DNA from: Alteromonas sp. ASW11-130
GTDB taxonomy: Bacteria > Pseudomonadota > Gammaproteobacteria > Enterobacterales > Alteromonadaceae
Length of the DNA: 64,000 bases
Direction of reading: 5' to 3'
Assembly: GCF_026183735.1 (NCBI RefSeq)
Contig: NZ_JAPFRE010000016.1
Coordinates: 62,001-126,000 of the forward strand
The translations under genes and the position numbers were made by a program. Positions 1-9,708 of the stretch are shown here, in pieces (the stretch's first letter is position 1; each line of letters starts with the position of its first letter). The notes beneath the pieces were generated by a model. That model worked only from the letters and a program-made list of their open reading frames with translations. It did not search any database and was not told the origin of the DNA.

Positions 1-395
1 AGCTTATTTCGCTTCTGCTCTCATTAAAGCGCCAAAGACTGACCCTGTTTGCATGGTGAATCGCGCGCCGCACGGTACGACAAATTTCGCGATATTTTTT
101 CTCGGGGCTAATTGATTCTCGACTAAGCTTTATTGTTAAGTCGGTCAGCGGGTCAATATCTACCATGTACGTTCAACTTCTGAAATCAATGTATAAAAGT
201 AAGTGGGTATAATGGGTTTCGCAAGTATTTGACGTTAAGTAGGGCAATGCGGAACGCGCAATAATTGAACAGCGCGTTAATCCGGTTGAGTATGGTCTTC
301 GTAAGAGGTCCAGTAGTAATGAGAAAGAATGAGGATATTAAGTCTTCCGTCAAAGGTTATCTTTACCTAGTTTGGACTAAAAAAAGGGGAGTAAA
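1..395. other. Left-edge intergenic stretch
   Basis: No gene can be supported here. Short open frames enter from the left edge on both strands (one plus-strand frame runs to a stop near 113), but none has a recognisable protein signature. The last bases before 396 contain a strong Shine-Dalgarno-like AGGGGAG that belongs to the next gene. The stretch probably holds that gene's promoter; no convincing -35/-10 pair was picked out. Confidence 0.4.
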
Positions 396-1319
396 ATGAA
401 GCTGTTCTATGGCATAGTCGTTTTCGCCCTGGTTAATGCAATTTCGGTGAACGCCCGCGCCGCCGTAGCCGATGGGAAGGAATTCGACATTCTGCTGCTG
501 ATTGATGCTCGAAATGCGGTGGATGAGCTTATCGATGACAAGCCCCATTCCAAAATTGGTGCCACTACCACATTGTTATTTCAACAGTTAAATCTTGAAC
601 CAACCTATACCTATGTGACCGCAGAAAGTATTCCGCGCTTAATGGCGACAGAGGGAAATGTCTGTGTGTTAAATCGAGTCAAAAACAATTCTCGCCAAAG
701 CCGCTACCTGTTTAGCTTACCGGTGAACTTTTTCGCGTTTTACCACCTGTTTAAGTCAGCCGAACAAGATGACATTCCCGCTAACTTATTAACTCCCGAA
801 AAGAAGGTGAACAAAATTAACGAGGTGCTCGAGCAGCGCCCGAATACAAAAATTGTGGTAAGTGAGGAGCGTTCTTATGGGGACAAAATCGATAAGCAGA
901 TGGAGAAAATAGAGGCTAAACAGAAAATTGAATTAGATAGCAGAACACCTGTCCGACGGTCAATATCATTACTGTTGAAGAATGAAGCTGACTGGTTGAT
1001 AGTTTCACCCGATGCGCTGTTTTCTCAATTGGGGGATATGAAGCCAGAGGAATTAAAAGGGTATCCCTTAGCAGGTTTGCCAGATTATTTTACGGGTCAT
1101 ATTATGTGTAATCGCTCACCAAATACTAAAGCATTCTTGGCGAAGGTAGATGATGCGCTATTATCACTGTACGAGAATGATGAATTCGTGCAAGCACATA
1201 CCCTTTACTCACACCCCAACAATCGCGCGAACCTTAGCCGAATCATATCCAGTTTCGCACAGGAAGCAAAAAATGAATACTATGCATCAAATGAAGAGCC
1301 GGCCAATGCTACTCACTAA
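396..1319 (+). CDS. Periplasmic solute-binding-like protein
   Basis: This 307-residue protein starts with a clear signal peptide (hydrophobic core at residues 5-18, likely cleavage near ARA/AVA at about 22-25), so it should be periplasmic. The rest resembles the substrate-binding fold of family 3 ABC-transporter binding proteins, in the divergent form common in Alteromonadales, often encoded without a permease. No permease or ATPase gene lies beside it, so a transport role is not shown; a sensory or orphan role is possible. The start is supported by AGGGGAG seven bases upstream. It converges with tdk, with only 8 bp between the stop codons. The family call rests on overall composition and not on a diagnostic motif. 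Confidence 0.6.
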   Translation: MKLFYGIVVFALVNAISVNARAAVADGKEFDILLLIDARNAVDELIDDKPHSKIGATTTLLFQQLNLEPTYTYVTAESIPRLMATEGNVCVLNRVKNNSRQSRYLFSLPVNFFAFYHLFKSAEQDDIPANLLTPEKKVNKINEVLEQRPNTKIVVSEERSYGDKIDKQMEKIEAKQKIELDSRTPVRRSISLLLKNEADWLIVSPDALFSQLGDMKPEELKGYPLAGLPDYFTGHIMCNRSPNTKAFLAKVDDALLSLYENDEFVQAHTLYSHPNNRANLSRIISSFAQEAKNEYYASNEEPANATH

Positions 1320-1327
1320 CGGCGATC

Positions 1328-1918
1328 TTATTGACTTAAGTCGCCCCAAACAAGCTCTTTGAAATGCTTTCGACACATAGAATCGTAGCGATCGTTACCG
1401 CCAATAACAACCTGGTCTCCCGTGGTAACGGCGTTGCCTTTTTCATCTAAACGTACGACAAAGTTGGCTTTTCTGCCACAATGGCACACGGTTTTGAGTT
1501 CAAATAACTTATCTGCCCAGGCTAATAAATAATGACTACCAACGAAAGTTTCGCCTAAAAAGTCGGTGCGCAAGCCATAAGCCAAAACTGGAATGTCCAG
1601 CTCATCGACTACTTCAACCAACTGCATAACCTGTCGTTTAGTTAAAAACTGGGCCTCATCGATAAAAATACAGTCTAGTGGTCTTTGTGCCTGTAGTGCT
1701 ACCACCCGTTGATGGATATTATCTGTTTCCTGATAAAGTTGCGCTTCGGCTTGTAAACCAATTCTTGAGGTCACTTTGCCGACTTCATAGCGATTATCTA
1801 TCGCTGCCGTAAAAATGACAGCATGCATACCCCGCTCACGGTAATTGTATGCCGATTGAAGTAATGAAGTGGATTTCCCTGCATTCATTGCAGAGTAATA
1901 AAAATATAATTGTGCCAT
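1328..1918 (-). CDS. tdk: Thymidine kinase
   Basis: Thymidine kinase of the TK1/type II family transfers phosphate from ATP to thymidine in the cytoplasmic salvage pathway. The 196-residue length fits bacterial Tdk. The N-terminus carries the P-loop (MNAGKST, about residues 11-17), the central FIDEAQF is the Walker B-like segment with the catalytic glutamate region, and the C-terminal half carries zinc-binding cysteines (CHCGRK and a later CRKH). Every family hallmark is present, so the enzyme should be active. The start lies 7 bp after the stop of the GGDEF-EAL gene, so the two may be co-transcribed. Confidence 0.97.
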   Translation of the reverse strand: MAQLYFYYSAMNAGKSTSLLQSAYNYRERGMHAVIFTAAIDNRYEVGKVTSRIGLQAEAQLYQETDNIHQRVVALQAQRPLDCIFIDEAQFLTKRQVMQLVEVVDELDIPVLAYGLRTDFLGETFVGSHYLLAWADKLFELKTVCHCGRKANFVVRLDEKGNAVTTGDQVVIGGNDRYDSMCRKHFKELVWGDLSQ

Positions 1919-1925
1919 AACGTTT

Positions 1926-3950
1926 TTATTGTTGGTGTTGTTCGAACCACTTGGCTAGATCTCTTATAGGTAGAGGTCTGGCGTAATAATAGCCTTGCAG
2001 ACAATCTACACCCATTCGAGTGAGGCGCTCAGCATGCTCGAGCGTTTCAATACCTTCGGCTACCGTTTTGTAGCCAAACTCTTTCGCAATTAACAAGGTT
2101 GCACCAATAATAGTATCACTGCCTTCCTCTAAATTCTGCACAAATGCACGATCTATCTTAATGGTGTCGAAATTCAGTGTCTGGAGTTGGCTAAGTGACG
2201 AAAAGCCAGTGCCAAAGTCGTCTATTGAAATGTGTATATTACGGGATTTAATGGCGTTAATCTGCATCTGAATTTTTTCTTTATTATCGGCAAAGACAGA
2301 TTCAGTAATTTCTAGATGGAGGCGTTCTGGTGCTAGACCCGAACTTTTTAATGCTCGGTCAAGCGCACCGGTAAAGTTATCGTCCATAAGTTGCATAACC
2401 GATACATTTACTGATACCGCCACTTCATTCTCCATTACCCATTGAGCCGCATCGATACAGGCACGATTAAGGACCCAGTCACCAATCTCATGAATCAACC
2501 CTATCTTCTCAGCGATGGGAATAAAAATGTCTGGCCTGACGGGCGTATCATTGAATGTCCAGCGTATTAATGCTTCTGCTGCCCATACGCTATTGTCGGA
2601 ACCATTGATAATAGGCTGATAGACTACCGAAAACTCACCACGCTCAATGGCATGACGTAAACCACTCCGCAGCGCTTGTTCTTCCTTAATTGAGTTGTAT
2701 ATCTTTGCATTGAAAACGCCAACTGTACCGGGTTGAATACGCTTTTGTTCGTACATGGTGACATCGGCTTCCTGGATTAACAAAGAAGCGGTATCGCCAT
2801 GTTCGGGAAAAATAGCGATACCAATAGTAGCATCCAGTAAGATTTGGTTTTCCTCTACGATAATGGGGATGGTTATACCACTCCTCGCTGCCTGTGCTAC
2901 TGCTATCGCTGTATCTCGGGTGGCATAAGGTAAGGCAATAACAAATTCGTCGCCCCCCCAGCGGGCGATATGGTCGGGTTCGCAAAAACGAGCTAGTCGT
3001 TTAGCGACCTCGACCAGTACCTTATCACCAATTTGGTGGCCCAAACCGTCGTTAACTTGCTTGAAACCATCTAGATCAACAAATAACACGGCGAGACTGT
3101 TATTAAGCTCCCGTGTGGTTTTTAAAACACTCTCAAGGTGCCTATTAAACCCTGCACGGTTAAGTAATTCCGTAAGCGGGTCGCGATTAGACAGGCGATG
3201 AATATCATCTGTTCGCCGCATTACTGCTTCTTCTAACGTTGCGTTAGAATTATCTAGCTTTTCATTAGTAATGCGAAGTGCTTCATTCGCTTTTGCTGCC
3301 TGATTCCGTTCCGTTTTCAGTTCAGAAATTAGTGATTCGTTTACCCGCTTAATATCAATGGCATTGGAAAAAAATGAATTGGATTTAAGGGAGATAGCCA
3401 ATAAAACCAACCAATAACCTATGCCGAGAAACCCAATGATATTAAATTCATTACGTATGTCTGTAATAGCAAGTACTGAAACTGGCAAAATAAGAAGCGT
3501 ACAATACAGCGATACGAGTAAGCGGCTAGGTGCAAGTATGGTGGCGGCCCCACCCGCGATAGCGGAAAGAATAACCAGTGTGCTCATCATTTCTAAGGTA
3601 TCAAGATGATAGTAGAGCACACTGACATACGTTGCCCATATAATGATCGTAGCTATAGCGCCGAGGGAAAAGCGAAGCAAAGGTATATCTGGGTTATATG
3701 ACGTTCCTCGTAGCGAAATTCGCCAGTAAAGAGTGTCTGCCAACCGTAAGACGACCACTACAACCGTGGCGATCCAGAAATAGAGCTTAAGTGGATAAAC
3801 TTCTGGGTTATCAAAGCCGAATACCAAACAGCTCATCGCCAGAAAAGTCATTAGCAAGCCAGTAAAGATATTGCCGTGAAGCAAAGAAATAGCATCATAG
3901 CTACTATAACGGAGGGCTTGTTCTCTTATTTGCGCTGACTTTGCGTCCAA
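1926..3950 (-). CDS. Membrane GGDEF-EAL cyclic-di-GMP protein
   Basis: This is a 674-residue dual-domain c-di-GMP protein. About six hydrophobic segments occupy residues 25-190, followed by a coiled-coil linker (about 200-245), a GGDEF domain (about 250-410) and an EAL domain (about 425-670). The active-site GGDEF is intact. The inhibitory I-site is not: the Asp is in place but the Arg of RxxD is replaced (CEPD). The EAL half keeps EAL, the EITES glutamate, DDFGTG, the KID lysine and the EGIET glutamate, so phosphodiesterase activity looks possible. Which activity dominates cannot be read from sequence. The N-terminal membrane module is MASE-like but was not assigned to a named family. It lies directly upstream of tdk. 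Confidence 0.93.
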   Translation of the reverse strand: MDAKSAQIREQALRYSSYDAISLLHGNIFTGLLMTFLAMSCLVFGFDNPEVYPLKLYFWIATVVVVVLRLADTLYWRISLRGTSYNPDIPLLRFSLGAIATIIIWATYVSVLYYHLDTLEMMSTLVILSAIAGGAATILAPSRLLVSLYCTLLILPVSVLAITDIRNEFNIIGFLGIGYWLVLLAISLKSNSFFSNAIDIKRVNESLISELKTERNQAAKANEALRITNEKLDNSNATLEEAVMRRTDDIHRLSNRDPLTELLNRAGFNRHLESVLKTTRELNNSLAVLFVDLDGFKQVNDGLGHQIGDKVLVEVAKRLARFCEPDHIARWGGDEFVIALPYATRDTAIAVAQAARSGITIPIIVEENQILLDATIGIAIFPEHGDTASLLIQEADVTMYEQKRIQPGTVGVFNAKIYNSIKEEQALRSGLRHAIERGEFSVVYQPIINGSDNSVWAAEALIRWTFNDTPVRPDIFIPIAEKIGLIHEIGDWVLNRACIDAAQWVMENEVAVSVNVSVMQLMDDNFTGALDRALKSSGLAPERLHLEITESVFADNKEKIQMQINAIKSRNIHISIDDFGTGFSSLSQLQTLNFDTIKIDRAFVQNLEEGSDTIIGATLLIAKEFGYKTVAEGIETLEHAERLTRMGVDCLQGYYYARPLPIRDLAKWFEQHQQ

Positions 3951-4063
3951 ACTGGCCGCCTACCTTAAGTTACGTATGGAAAATTAAAGGTAAATCGTAC
4001 ATTAAAAAAATTACGACATACAATCTAATTGCACAAATTTACACAACAAATAGCCTTAGAAGT

Positions 4064-4090
4064 AAAAAAGGCAACCCGAAGGTTGCCTTT
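4064..4090 (-). terminator. Rho-independent terminator of the fadE-like gene
   Basis: Read on the minus strand, a perfect 7-bp stem (GGCAACC/GGTTGCC) with a TTCG tetraloop is followed by a run of six T. It lies about 20 bp after the stop of the acyl-CoA dehydrogenase gene. Confidence 0.92.
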
Positions 4091-4110
4091 TAGAGTACGT
4101 TCACGCAAGA

Positions 4111-6402
4111 CTAAGCTGCGTCTTTCGTTGATGTTTCAGTGGTAGCCAAATTACCTTCGGCGTCAACGAGTTCCATATCAAAAGTAAACTCATCCACGCG
4201 AACGGCTAACTTTCGTTTCTCGTTGTAATCGTGCAACAAACTAGCCTCTGCAGTAGTGATAACACCCTTCGATTGCAATTTGTTTAGTGCGTTTTCAAGC
4301 GAGATAAACGGCACGACTGGCTCTTTACGAAGTGCTTTTTGTACTTTCGTTAAGAGATGAGCCACGGCATGCTTAGCTTTAAAGGCTTGCTCATTAATAT
4401 CGTTACCATCGCCTGGAATAGGGCGCACTAAATGTGTCAACTGGGCTTTAGCGCTGTTATCCTGCATGGCTGCTAACGACAATTCGCGTAACAAGTCATC
4501 ACTAATACCGCTAACGCTATTTGAATACGTATTAGTCAATACGCGCATCAACCCACGAGTAGCCGCATTCGGGAAATTATTGATAAAATCAACCAGCGCT
4601 TGCTCACCTTGTTGCAACGACCACTGCATGGCATAGTCGAAATAAGGTTTTGCTAACTTTCGATCTTCTATGCGCTGTTCGTAAAAACGAACCGATGCCA
4701 TTGCTCCGTAAAGGTAGCTCATGATATCCCCTAAGCGGGCTGAAAGCAGTTCAGCTTTTTTCAGGTCACCACCCAAAACTAACAATGAAAGGTCTGCTAG
4801 AGGAGCCAATTTGGCTGCTAGCGCATTCATGCGTTTTTCGTATTTGCGCACCTCTGGTAGGCTTGACTCTGCTTCACGAATAAATGGCAGATAGCTCTTA
4901 CCTAAACTGCGGAATGCATTTTTAACGCTGAAGCCAACTGTTTTCCTTAGCACCTTGTTAAATTCACTATCTGCAGTTGATTCGTTACTATGAATCAAAT
5001 CCACCATTTCTTTTAGGTACGGATGACAGCGCATTGCACCTTGACCAAATATCATCAAGTTGCGAGTAAGAATATTGGCACCTTCAACTGTAATAGCAAT
5101 TGGCAATGCAGAGTAACCGCCAGCCAGCGTATTCTGTGGGCCACGCTGAATAGCTTTACCTGCCTGAATATCCATCGCTGAATTTAATACATCACGCGCT
5201 AGTTCGGTCATGTGGTACTTGGCGATTGCTGTTACTACAGCAGGCTTCACGCCGAGGCCCAAGCCTTCAGTGGTGAGCACGCGCATGGCTTCAAGTAAAA
5301 ATGTTTTACCCGCGATATCAGCGACTTTGCCCTGAATGCCTTCGAAACGACCAATTGGCAAACCAAATTGTTCGCGAACAAATGCATATTCCGCGGTGCT
5401 TTTAAAAGCTGATTGACCAGTTGCTGCACCCATGGCTGGTAGCGAGATACCACGTCCTGCTCCCAAACAGCTAACCAACATTTGCCAGCCACGGCCAATG
5501 TTCTTTTGTCCACCAATAATGAAGTCCATAGGGATAAATACATTTTTGCCACGGGTTGTACCGTTGTAGAAACGTACGCCCATTGGGTCATGGCGGTTAC
5601 CTAGCTCTACACCTGGGTGAGCTTTAGGCAATAGAGCACAGGTAATACCCAGTTCGAGCTTGTCACCTAACAGTTTATCAGGGTCGAACACTTTGAACGC
5701 CAAACCTAATACCGTAGCGATAGGAGCAAGAGTAATGTAGCGCTTGTCCCAACTTACGGAAAGACCTAATACTTCCTGTCCGTTGTATTCGCCTTTGGTT
5801 ACGATTGCTGCATCAGGAATACCGCCTGCATCTGATCCCGCTTCTGGACTGGTTAACGCGAAGCATGGTATGTCTTTACCAACCGCTAAACGTGGCAACC
5901 AGTAATTTTGTTGTTCTTCGGTACCGTAGTGCATTAACAGCTCGCCAGGACCTAACGAGTTCGGCACCATTACCGTTACAGCAATTGCACCACTTTTTGC
6001 TGCAATGGTGGCAACAATTGTAGAGTTCGCATACGGGCTAAATTCAAGACCACCGAATTTCTTCGGGATAATCATTGAAAAGAATTTATTTTCGCCCAGA
6101 AAGTTCAACACTTCCTGAGGGATATGTTTTTCATTGCTTAATTCAAAATCATCTACCATTTCAAGCAATTGCTGAACAGGGCCATCTAAAAATGCCTGTT
6201 CCTCTGCAGTTAATTTTGCCTGAGGAATGGAGCGAAGTGCTTGCATGTCGGGTTTGCCGCAATAAATAGAAGACTCGATCCAAACATCACCTGCGTCTAG
6301 GGCTTCCTGTTCGGTAATCGAAATTGGGGGCAAAACTTTTTTCAAGCTAGTTCTGATACTCATAATACTCATCCGCTCATCTGACCAGTTGTTTCTAGTC
6401 AT
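4111..6402 (-). CDS. fadE: FadE-type acyl-CoA dehydrogenase
   Basis: This 763-residue protein belongs to the long FadE-type acyl-CoA dehydrogenases that catalyse the first, FAD-dependent step of fatty acid beta-oxidation. The acyl-CoA dehydrogenase core spans about residues 80-480 and includes the conserved segment ALTSPEAGSDAG. The remaining roughly 280 residues match the FadE-specific C-terminal region (DUF1974-like). It is shorter than E. coli FadE (814) because the N-terminal membrane segments are missing. The start is uncertain: the first ATG has AGGTAG just upstream, and a second ATG pair 10-13 codons inside would also work. It is monocistronic, with its own terminator, and divergent from the RND transporter gene. 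Confidence 0.9.
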   Translation of the reverse strand: MTRNNWSDERMSIMSIRTSLKKVLPPISITEQEALDAGDVWIESSIYCGKPDMQALRSIPQAKLTAEEQAFLDGPVQQLLEMVDDFELSNEKHIPQEVLNFLGENKFFSMIIPKKFGGLEFSPYANSTIVATIAAKSGAIAVTVMVPNSLGPGELLMHYGTEEQQNYWLPRLAVGKDIPCFALTSPEAGSDAGGIPDAAIVTKGEYNGQEVLGLSVSWDKRYITLAPIATVLGLAFKVFDPDKLLGDKLELGITCALLPKAHPGVELGNRHDPMGVRFYNGTTRGKNVFIPMDFIIGGQKNIGRGWQMLVSCLGAGRGISLPAMGAATGQSAFKSTAEYAFVREQFGLPIGRFEGIQGKVADIAGKTFLLEAMRVLTTEGLGLGVKPAVVTAIAKYHMTELARDVLNSAMDIQAGKAIQRGPQNTLAGGYSALPIAITVEGANILTRNLMIFGQGAMRCHPYLKEMVDLIHSNESTADSEFNKVLRKTVGFSVKNAFRSLGKSYLPFIREAESSLPEVRKYEKRMNALAAKLAPLADLSLLVLGGDLKKAELLSARLGDIMSYLYGAMASVRFYEQRIEDRKLAKPYFDYAMQWSLQQGEQALVDFINNFPNAATRGLMRVLTNTYSNSVSGISDDLLRELSLAAMQDNSAKAQLTHLVRPIPGDGNDINEQAFKAKHAVAHLLTKVQKALRKEPVVPFISLENALNKLQSKGVITTAEASLLHDYNEKRKLAVRVDEFTFDMELVDAEGNLATTETSTKDAA

Positions 6403-6592
6403 ACTACCTATTTTTTAACAAAGATCAAATTTTCTATAACAAAACCAATCCATCTTTGCTATCCCACCGTTAACTGCTATACGCGCTATAATATGATATT
6501 AATTTAAATACGCATGTATCGAAAAATGCGCTTGTGTGACATCTACTTAATCACAAACTATTGTTTCCTGTACATTTAAAAGGTCATCATTA

Positions 6593-8908
6593 ATGCGAGC
6601 ACTTCCCGGCTGGATTGCATGGTTTATTAAATCACCCAAAATTGGACTAGTGTTATTTGTGGTTGTCTGTGTCATCGCTAGTATAGGCGCAAAGAATTTA
6701 TATTTTCGCGGCGACTACAAAGTGTTTTTTGAAGAGGATAATCCGCAACGCGTGGCATTCGAAGAGATGCAAAATATCTTCAACAAAAGCGAGAATGTAT
6801 CTTTTATAATTGTTCCCCAAAGCGGTAGCATTTACCAACCGTCAACGTTCGAACTGATTCAGTCTCTCACTGAAGATGCATGGCAATTGCCACTATCATT
6901 ACGGGTGGAGTCGTTATCTAATTATCAGCACACCTTTGCTGAGCAAGACGACATGATTGTCACCGATTTAATTAGGTCAGGACAGACCGACGTTGACCAT
7001 ATCAAATGGGTTGAGGGGGTGGTGGCTTCTTCACCGGAAATTAGCGGCCGCTTAGTTTCGGACAAAGCTGAAGTGGCGGTAATTGATGTAACCGTGCAGC
7101 TACCTGACGGTGATCAAACCAAAGAAGTAATAGAAATCGCTGATTTCGCTCGCCAACTAGAACAAAAATATGAGAAAGCGTTTCCTGGGCACCAGATCTA
7201 TCTTACTGGTATGGTCATTATGAACGACGCGTTTTCAATCGCTGCACAACAGGATGCTCAGACCCTTGTACCATTCATGTTTTTACTTATAACAGTCTTA
7301 ATTGGCTTGCTCACGCGCTCGGTTTACGCGGCCATTTCCACGCTTATTATTGTAATTGCATCTATCATGATTACGATGGGGTTGGCAGGCTGGTATGGTA
7401 TGTTTTTAAGTACGGCTACGGTCAATATGCCGACGGTGATAACGACGTTGGCAGTCGCTGACTGTATTCATGTCATTGTAGCGATGCGACAATTTTTAAA
7501 CGCTGGTATGTCCAAAGCTGACGCCATTCACAAAAGTATTTTAATCAATAAAAAACCGATTCTTATCACCAGCGTTACTACAGCCATTGGCTTTCTGATG
7601 TTGAATTTTTCTGCGGTTCCTATATTAGCCGATTTAGGCAACACAGTTGCTGTCGGCGTGATGTTAGCGTGCCTGTTTTCGTTGACCGTACTACCTTCGT
7701 TGCTCACGCTCTTTCCGTTTAAACCATCTTCCGGTGAAGCAGCGCAGGCGAAATACTTTACTAAAGCTGGGCACTGGGTCACGGGCAATTATAAGTTAGT
7801 ATTACCTGTGTCAGCCGTAATACTGCTTACACTTTCATTCCTTTCAGTCAAAAACGAATTGAATGACGTTGCGGTAAATTATTTTGACGACTCCAGTACC
7901 TTTCGCCAGGCAGTCAATATTCAGGAAGACTATTTAGGCGGGATGTCTAATATCGATTTTGTTGCTTACACGGATGAACAATATGGCATTACCGAACCTA
8001 CTTTTTTACATAAAATCGAGCAGTTTGCGAATTGGTTAGAAGAGCAACCCGAAGTTCACCATGTACTAAGCTTTTCCGACACCATGAAGCGCCTCAACAT
8101 GAATATGCACGAAGATCAGCCTGATTTTTACGCAATACCGGAAAACAGGGAATTGGCTTCACAGTACCTATTACTTTACGAAATGTCATTACCGTATGGA
8201 TTGGATCTGAATAATCAAATAGATATCGACAAATCCGCTTTGCGGGTAATTGCCGTATTGGATAACTTGGGCAGCAAGGAATTTACTGACTTTGAGCGTC
8301 GTGCGAAAGCCTGGTTCAACAAGTTGGCGCCAGACCTGCGCTTAGAAGCCGCAAGCCCGCCGCTCATGTTTGCTCATATTGGTGAACGAAACATGGAAAG
8401 CATGGTAGGAGGAACGCTAATTGCACTCGTATTGATATCGGGTTTAATTGTCATCGCTTTACGTTCATGGTTTCTTGGCGGTATTAGTTTAATTACTAAT
8501 CTAGTGCCAGCGGGCGTTGGCTTTGGTATTTGGGGAGTGGTTTCTGGCGAAATTAATATGGCATTGTCAGTCGTGCTTAGTATGACACTGGGTATTATTG
8601 TCGATGATACGGTACACTTCCTATCAAAGTATCAGGTGGCCAGGGACGAAGGGCGGGATGTTAAAGAAGCAGTGCATTATGCGTTTAATACTGTCGGCCA
8701 AGCAATGACCACCACCACCATAGTGTTGGCTGCTGGCTTCGGTGTGCTTACCTTATCCAGCTTCGCTTTAAACGCAGATATGGGCGCACTGACAGTGATC
8801 ATTATTATTTCTGCATTATTGATAGATTTACTGTTTTTACCAGCATTTTTAGTGTGGTTAAACAGAAGAAAAGAGGCTGAGTATGATCAAACTAGCGAAC
8901 AAACATAA
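6593..8908 (+). CDS. RND-superfamily MMPL-type transporter
   Basis: This 771-residue inner-membrane protein has the RND duplication: one transmembrane helix, a large periplasmic loop and a five-helix bundle, repeated in the second half. It is of the hydrophobe/amphiphile efflux-3 (HAE3/MMPL) type. Transmembrane segments carry polar residues in matching positions (VADCIHV in half one, VDDTVHF in half two), as expected for proton coupling. No adaptor protein is encoded nearby. The next gene, a LolA-like periplasmic protein, overlaps it by 26 bp, and an outer-membrane protein follows, suggesting envelope-spanning transport of a lipid or hydrophobic compound. The substrate is unknown. Confidence 0.9.
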   Translation: MRALPGWIAWFIKSPKIGLVLFVVVCVIASIGAKNLYFRGDYKVFFEEDNPQRVAFEEMQNIFNKSENVSFIIVPQSGSIYQPSTFELIQSLTEDAWQLPLSLRVESLSNYQHTFAEQDDMIVTDLIRSGQTDVDHIKWVEGVVASSPEISGRLVSDKAEVAVIDVTVQLPDGDQTKEVIEIADFARQLEQKYEKAFPGHQIYLTGMVIMNDAFSIAAQQDAQTLVPFMFLLITVLIGLLTRSVYAAISTLIIVIASIMITMGLAGWYGMFLSTATVNMPTVITTLAVADCIHVIVAMRQFLNAGMSKADAIHKSILINKKPILITSVTTAIGFLMLNFSAVPILADLGNTVAVGVMLACLFSLTVLPSLLTLFPFKPSSGEAAQAKYFTKAGHWVTGNYKLVLPVSAVILLTLSFLSVKNELNDVAVNYFDDSSTFRQAVNIQEDYLGGMSNIDFVAYTDEQYGITEPTFLHKIEQFANWLEEQPEVHHVLSFSDTMKRLNMNMHEDQPDFYAIPENRELASQYLLLYEMSLPYGLDLNNQIDIDKSALRVIAVLDNLGSKEFTDFERRAKAWFNKLAPDLRLEAASPPLMFAHIGERNMESMVGGTLIALVLISGLIVIALRSWFLGGISLITNLVPAGVGFGIWGVVSGEINMALSVVLSMTLGIIVDDTVHFLSKYQVARDEGRDVKEAVHYAFNTVGQAMTTTTIVLAAGFGVLTLSSFALNADMGALTVIIIISALLIDLLFLPAFLVWLNRRKEAEYDQTSEQT

Positions 8909-9704
8909 TTGGCTATTTAGCACAGTTGTCTGTGCTATTTTAGCGACACCTATTTTTACGATTGCCACTGCTCATGCAGATGAAGAGTCTGAAAAAGAAG
9001 GTCTTCGAATAACTATTGAGCGTAAAAATAGCGATCGAGGCTGGGATAATTCGGTAGCGGATATGTCCATGATACTGCGTAATGCACAAGGTCAGGAGTC
9101 TGAGCGTGAAATGCGCGTGAAGACACTTGAAGTGCAGGATGACGGCGACAAGGCATTGACCATATTTGACTCGCCACGTGATGTGAGTGGAACAGCATTT
9201 TTAAGTTTCTCCCATTCAAAAGAGCCCGACGAACAATGGATTTATCTTCCAGCGCTAAAACGGGTTAAACGAATTGCCTCACAAAATAAGTCAGGTCCAT
9301 TTATGGGGAGCGAATTCGCATTTGAGGACATGACCTCATTTGAAGTTGACAAATTCACCTATGACTTTCTTCGCGATGATACCTATCAAGGGGATGAGGT
9401 TTATGTACTCGAACAGGTGCCTCAGGATAACTTTTCAGGTTACTCCAAGCAAATCGTCTGGATTGACAAGGAGCACTACCGCGTTCGCAAAGTAGAGTTC
9501 TACGACCGCAAGGGCGATCTGTTAAAAACGTTGGAATTTGAAGACTACACCTTATTTGAAGATAAGTTCTGGCGTCCTTTAAAAAGCTACATGTACAACG
9601 TGCAAACCCAAAAGTCGACAGAGTTAATTACCCATGAAATAGAATTTGGCGTGGGTCTGGAAGACTCAGACTTCGATGAAAACAGTTTACGAAGAGCAAG
9701 ATAA
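8883..9704 (+). CDS. LolA-like outer-membrane lipoprotein-sorting protein
   Basis: This 273-residue protein has a signal peptide (cleavage after the AHA at about residue 32) and a LolA/LolB-like fold seen in proteins annotated as outer membrane lipoprotein-sorting protein. The mature region begins DEESEKEG, and segments such as DEQWIYLPALKRVKRI and GSEFAFEDM are typical of this family. It is not LolA itself, whose gene normally lies by rarA/ftsK. Proteins of this type commonly sit beside MMPL/RND transporters and are thought to ferry hydrophobic cargo across the periplasm. The start has AGAGG upstream and lies within the end of the transporter gene, indicating translational coupling. Confidence 0.85.
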   Translation: MIKLANKHNWLFSTVVCAILATPIFTIATAHADEESEKEGLRITIERKNSDRGWDNSVADMSMILRNAQGQESEREMRVKTLEVQDDGDKALTIFDSPRDVSGTAFLSFSHSKEPDEQWIYLPALKRVKRIASQNKSGPFMGSEFAFEDMTSFEVDKFTYDFLRDDTYQGDEVYVLEQVPQDNFSGYSKQIVWIDKEHYRVRKVEFYDRKGDLLKTLEFEDYTLFEDKFWRPLKSYMYNVQTQKSTELITHEIEFGVGLEDSDFDENSLRRAR

Positions 9705-9708
9705 GATA

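Noticed and set aside
1-120. Gene tail at the left edge
   Set aside because: Open frames on both strands are short and match no recognisable family.
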